Source: Paracoccaceae bacterium
GTDB taxonomy: Bacteria; Pseudomonadota; Alphaproteobacteria; Rhodobacterales; Rhodobacteraceae
Length of the DNA stretch: 8,998 bases
NCBI GenBank assembly: GCA_018222665.1
Contig: JAAEZW010000059.1
Span: forward strand, 1-8,998
Direction of reading: 5' to 3'
Shown here: positions 7,693-8,998 of the stretch, in pieces
How the letters are laid out: each line of letters begins with the position of its first letter
Position numbering within the stretch: the stretch's first letter is position 1
The notes under the pieces: generated by a model
Databases searched by the model: none
Told to the model about the DNA's origin: nothing
The model's input: only the letters and a program-made list of their open reading frames with translations
Position numbers and translations under genes: made by a program

Positions 7693-8998
7693 ATGACAGA
7701 AGTACGTGTTCCAACACTGGGTGAATCTGTGACAGAAGCAACTGTTGCAACCTGGTTCAAAAAACCAGGTGATGCCGTGGCACAGGACGAAATGCTATGT
7801 GAACTTGAAACTGACAAAGTCACGGTCGAGGTTCCAAGCCCTGCGGCAGGCACATTGGGCGATATCGTTGCTGTAGAGGGTGAAACCGTGGGTGTTGATG
7901 CCCTATTGGCCAATATCAGCGAAGGCGCGGGCGCGGCTGCCCCTGCCCCTGCTGCGGCACCAGCATCTGATGCAGGCGCAGCGGTTGACGTGATGGTCCC
8001 AACATTGGGTGAAAGCGTCAGCGAAGCAACCGTTTCAACATGGTTCAAACAGATCGGCGATACAGTTCAGCAGGATGAAATGCTGTGCGAATTGGAAACA
8101 GACAAGGTTTCGGTTGAGGTTCCTGCACCTGCATCTGGCACCCTAACAGAAATCCTTGCAGCCGAGGGCGCAACCGTCGCCGCAGGCGGCAAATTGGCCG
8201 TCATGGGCAGTGCAAGCACATCTGCAGCAGCACCGGCAGCCGCCGCCGCACCAGCACCCGCAGCGGCAAGCACATCTAAGGATGTCGAAGACAGCCCAGC
8301 CGCGAAAAAGGCGATGGCAGAGGCGGGCATTTCCCGTGACGCTGTTCAGGGAACTGGCCGCGATGGACGCGCGATGAAGGATGATGTGGCACGCGCCGTT
8401 GCCACCGCCGCAAGCACCCTTGCCCCGGCCCCCGCAGCGGCCGCACCACGTGCGCCCGTATCGGCAGATGATGCATCACGCGAAGAGCGTGTGAAAATGA
8501 CACGTCTACGTCAGACAATCGCCAAGCGTTTGAAAGACAGTCAGAACACAGCCGCGATGCTGACCACGTATAACGAGGTCGACATGACTGAGGTCATGGC
8601 GCTGCGCAAAGAATACAAGGAGCTTTTCGAGAAGAAACATGGTGTGAAGCTGGGCTTCATGTCGTTCTTCACCAAGGCCTGCTGTCACGCGTTGAAAGAA
8701 GTGCCCGAGGTTAACGCCGAGATCGATGGCACCGACATCGTTTACAAGAACTTCGTTCATATGGGCATCGCCGCGGGCACCCCTACAGGCCTTGTGGTGC
8801 CCGTAATCCGGGACGCAGATTCAATGAGCTTTGCCGCCATTGAGAAGGCGATTGCCGAAAAAGGCAAACGCGCACGCGACGGCAAACTGTCCATGGCTGA
8901 GATGCAGGGCGGCACCTTCACCATCTCGAACGGCGGCGTCTACGGTTCGCTGATGTCCTCACCAATCCTGAACCCACCACAGTCGGGTATTCTAGGGA
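7693..8998 (+). CDS. sucB: 2-oxoglutarate dehydrogenase E2 component (dihydrolipoyllysine succinyltransferase), two lipoyl domains; 3' end outside the window
   Basis: The ATG at 7693, 8 nt after AAAGGGA (7678-7684) at the end of sucA, opens a frame of 435 residues still open at the window edge. SucB forms the core of the 2-oxoglutarate dehydrogenase complex and transfers succinyl groups to CoA. Order of parts: first lipoyl domain 4-76 with lipoyl lysine K42 (ETDKV); Ala/Pro linker about 77-98; second lipoyl domain 100-172 with K138 (ETDKV); Ala/Pro linker 173-196; E1/E3-binding domain about 199-236 ([20 protein letters not shown]); Ala/Pro linker 237-256; catalytic domain from about 262, with TTYNEVDM (291-298), [11 protein letters not shown] (366-376) and [11 protein letters not shown] (409-419). 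The catalytic DHRxVDG motif lies beyond the edge. Escherichia coli SucB has one lipoyl domain. Immediate linkage to sucA argues for E2o rather than pyruvate dehydrogenase E2. An lpd (E3) gene is expected downstream. Confidence 0.95.
   Translation, partial: MTEVRVPTLGESVTEATVATWFKKPGDAVAQDEMLCELETDKVTVEVPSPAAGTLGDIVAVEGETVGVDALLANISEGAGAAAPAPAAAPASDAGAAVDVMVPTLGESVSEATVSTWFKQIGDTVQQDEMLCELETDKVSVEVPAPASGTLTEILAAEGATVAAGGKLAVMGSASTSAAAPAAAAAPAPAAASTSKDVEDSPAAKKAMAEAGISRDAVQGTGRDGRAMKDDVARAVATAASTLAPAPAAAAPRAPVSADDASREERVKMTRLRQTIAKRLKDSQNTAAMLTTYNEVDMTEVMALRKEYKELFEKKHGVKLGFMSFFTKACCHALKEVPEVNAEIDGTDIVYKNFVHMGIAAGTPTGLVVPVIRDADSMSFAAIEKAIAEKGKRARDGKLSMAEMQGGTFTISNGGVYGSLMSSPILNPPQSGILG
7702..8208 (+). 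repeat. Tandem duplication of the lipoyl-domain coding segment in sucB (period 288 nt)
   Basis: The segments 7702-7920 and 7990-8208 encode two lipoyl domains with an offset of exactly 96 codons. By hand alignment about 50 of 75 residues are identical, including the run [13 protein letters not shown] around the modified lysine. At the DNA level the copies differ mostly at third codon positions, so this is an old duplication under selection, not a recent one. Confidence 0.85.

Noticed and set aside
7686..8330. Ala/Ser/Thr-rich minus-strand open frames opposite the SucB lipoyl region
   Set aside because: They are antisense shadows of the Ala/Pro linkers and the duplicated lipoyl domains; the similarity between them only reflects the sense-strand duplication.

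Overview
This window is a conserved stretch of central carbon metabolism from an alphaproteobacterium, most likely a marine member of the Rhodobacteraceae (Roseobacter group) with a moderate GC content of roughly 50% judged by eye. The reasons are the gene order (malyl-CoA lyase-like gene, TauE/SafE permease, then mdh, sucC, sucD, sucA, sucB), which from memory matches the Rhodobacter sphaeroides mcl2-mdh-sucCDAB neighbourhood, the long alphaproteobacterial form of SucA (988 aa), and a SucB with two lipoyl domains. The genus cannot be fixed from this sequence alone.

Layout. On the minus strand at the left edge are the 5' part of a CitE/HpcH-family gene (1-217, probably mcl2, (3S)-malyl-CoA thioesterase) and, upstream of it in transcription, a complete TauE/SafE-family membrane permease (301-1050). 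They are divergent from the plus-strand genes across a 165-nt gap. On the plus strand are mdh (1216-2178), a strong intrinsic terminator (2200-2231), a 315-nt gene-free regulatory region (2232-2546), then sucC (2547-3740), sucD (3745-4626), a 96-nt gap with a GC-rich hairpin, sucA (4723-7689) and sucB (7693 to the window end, truncated).

How the genes work together. SucA (E1) and SucB (E2) form the 2-oxoglutarate dehydrogenase core, with an E3 (lpd) expected beyond the right edge. This complex makes succinyl-CoA, SucCD converts it to succinate with nucleotide triphosphate formation, and Mdh closes the cycle by oxidising malate to oxaloacetate. The left-edge gene, if it is mcl2, releases free malate from malyl-CoA and so would feed the same pool.

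The protein-coding content is ordinary and well conserved; no new gene system is visible. The most noteworthy non-coding signal is a perfect 13-bp inverted repeat (2405-2417 / 2427-2439) in front of sucC. It is built from two copies of the palindrome TGTGATCACA whose centres are 21 bp apart (two helical turns), and it is a strong candidate for a paired operator of the suc genes. Together with the terminator after mdh, it suggests that sucCDAB is controlled separately from mdh here.
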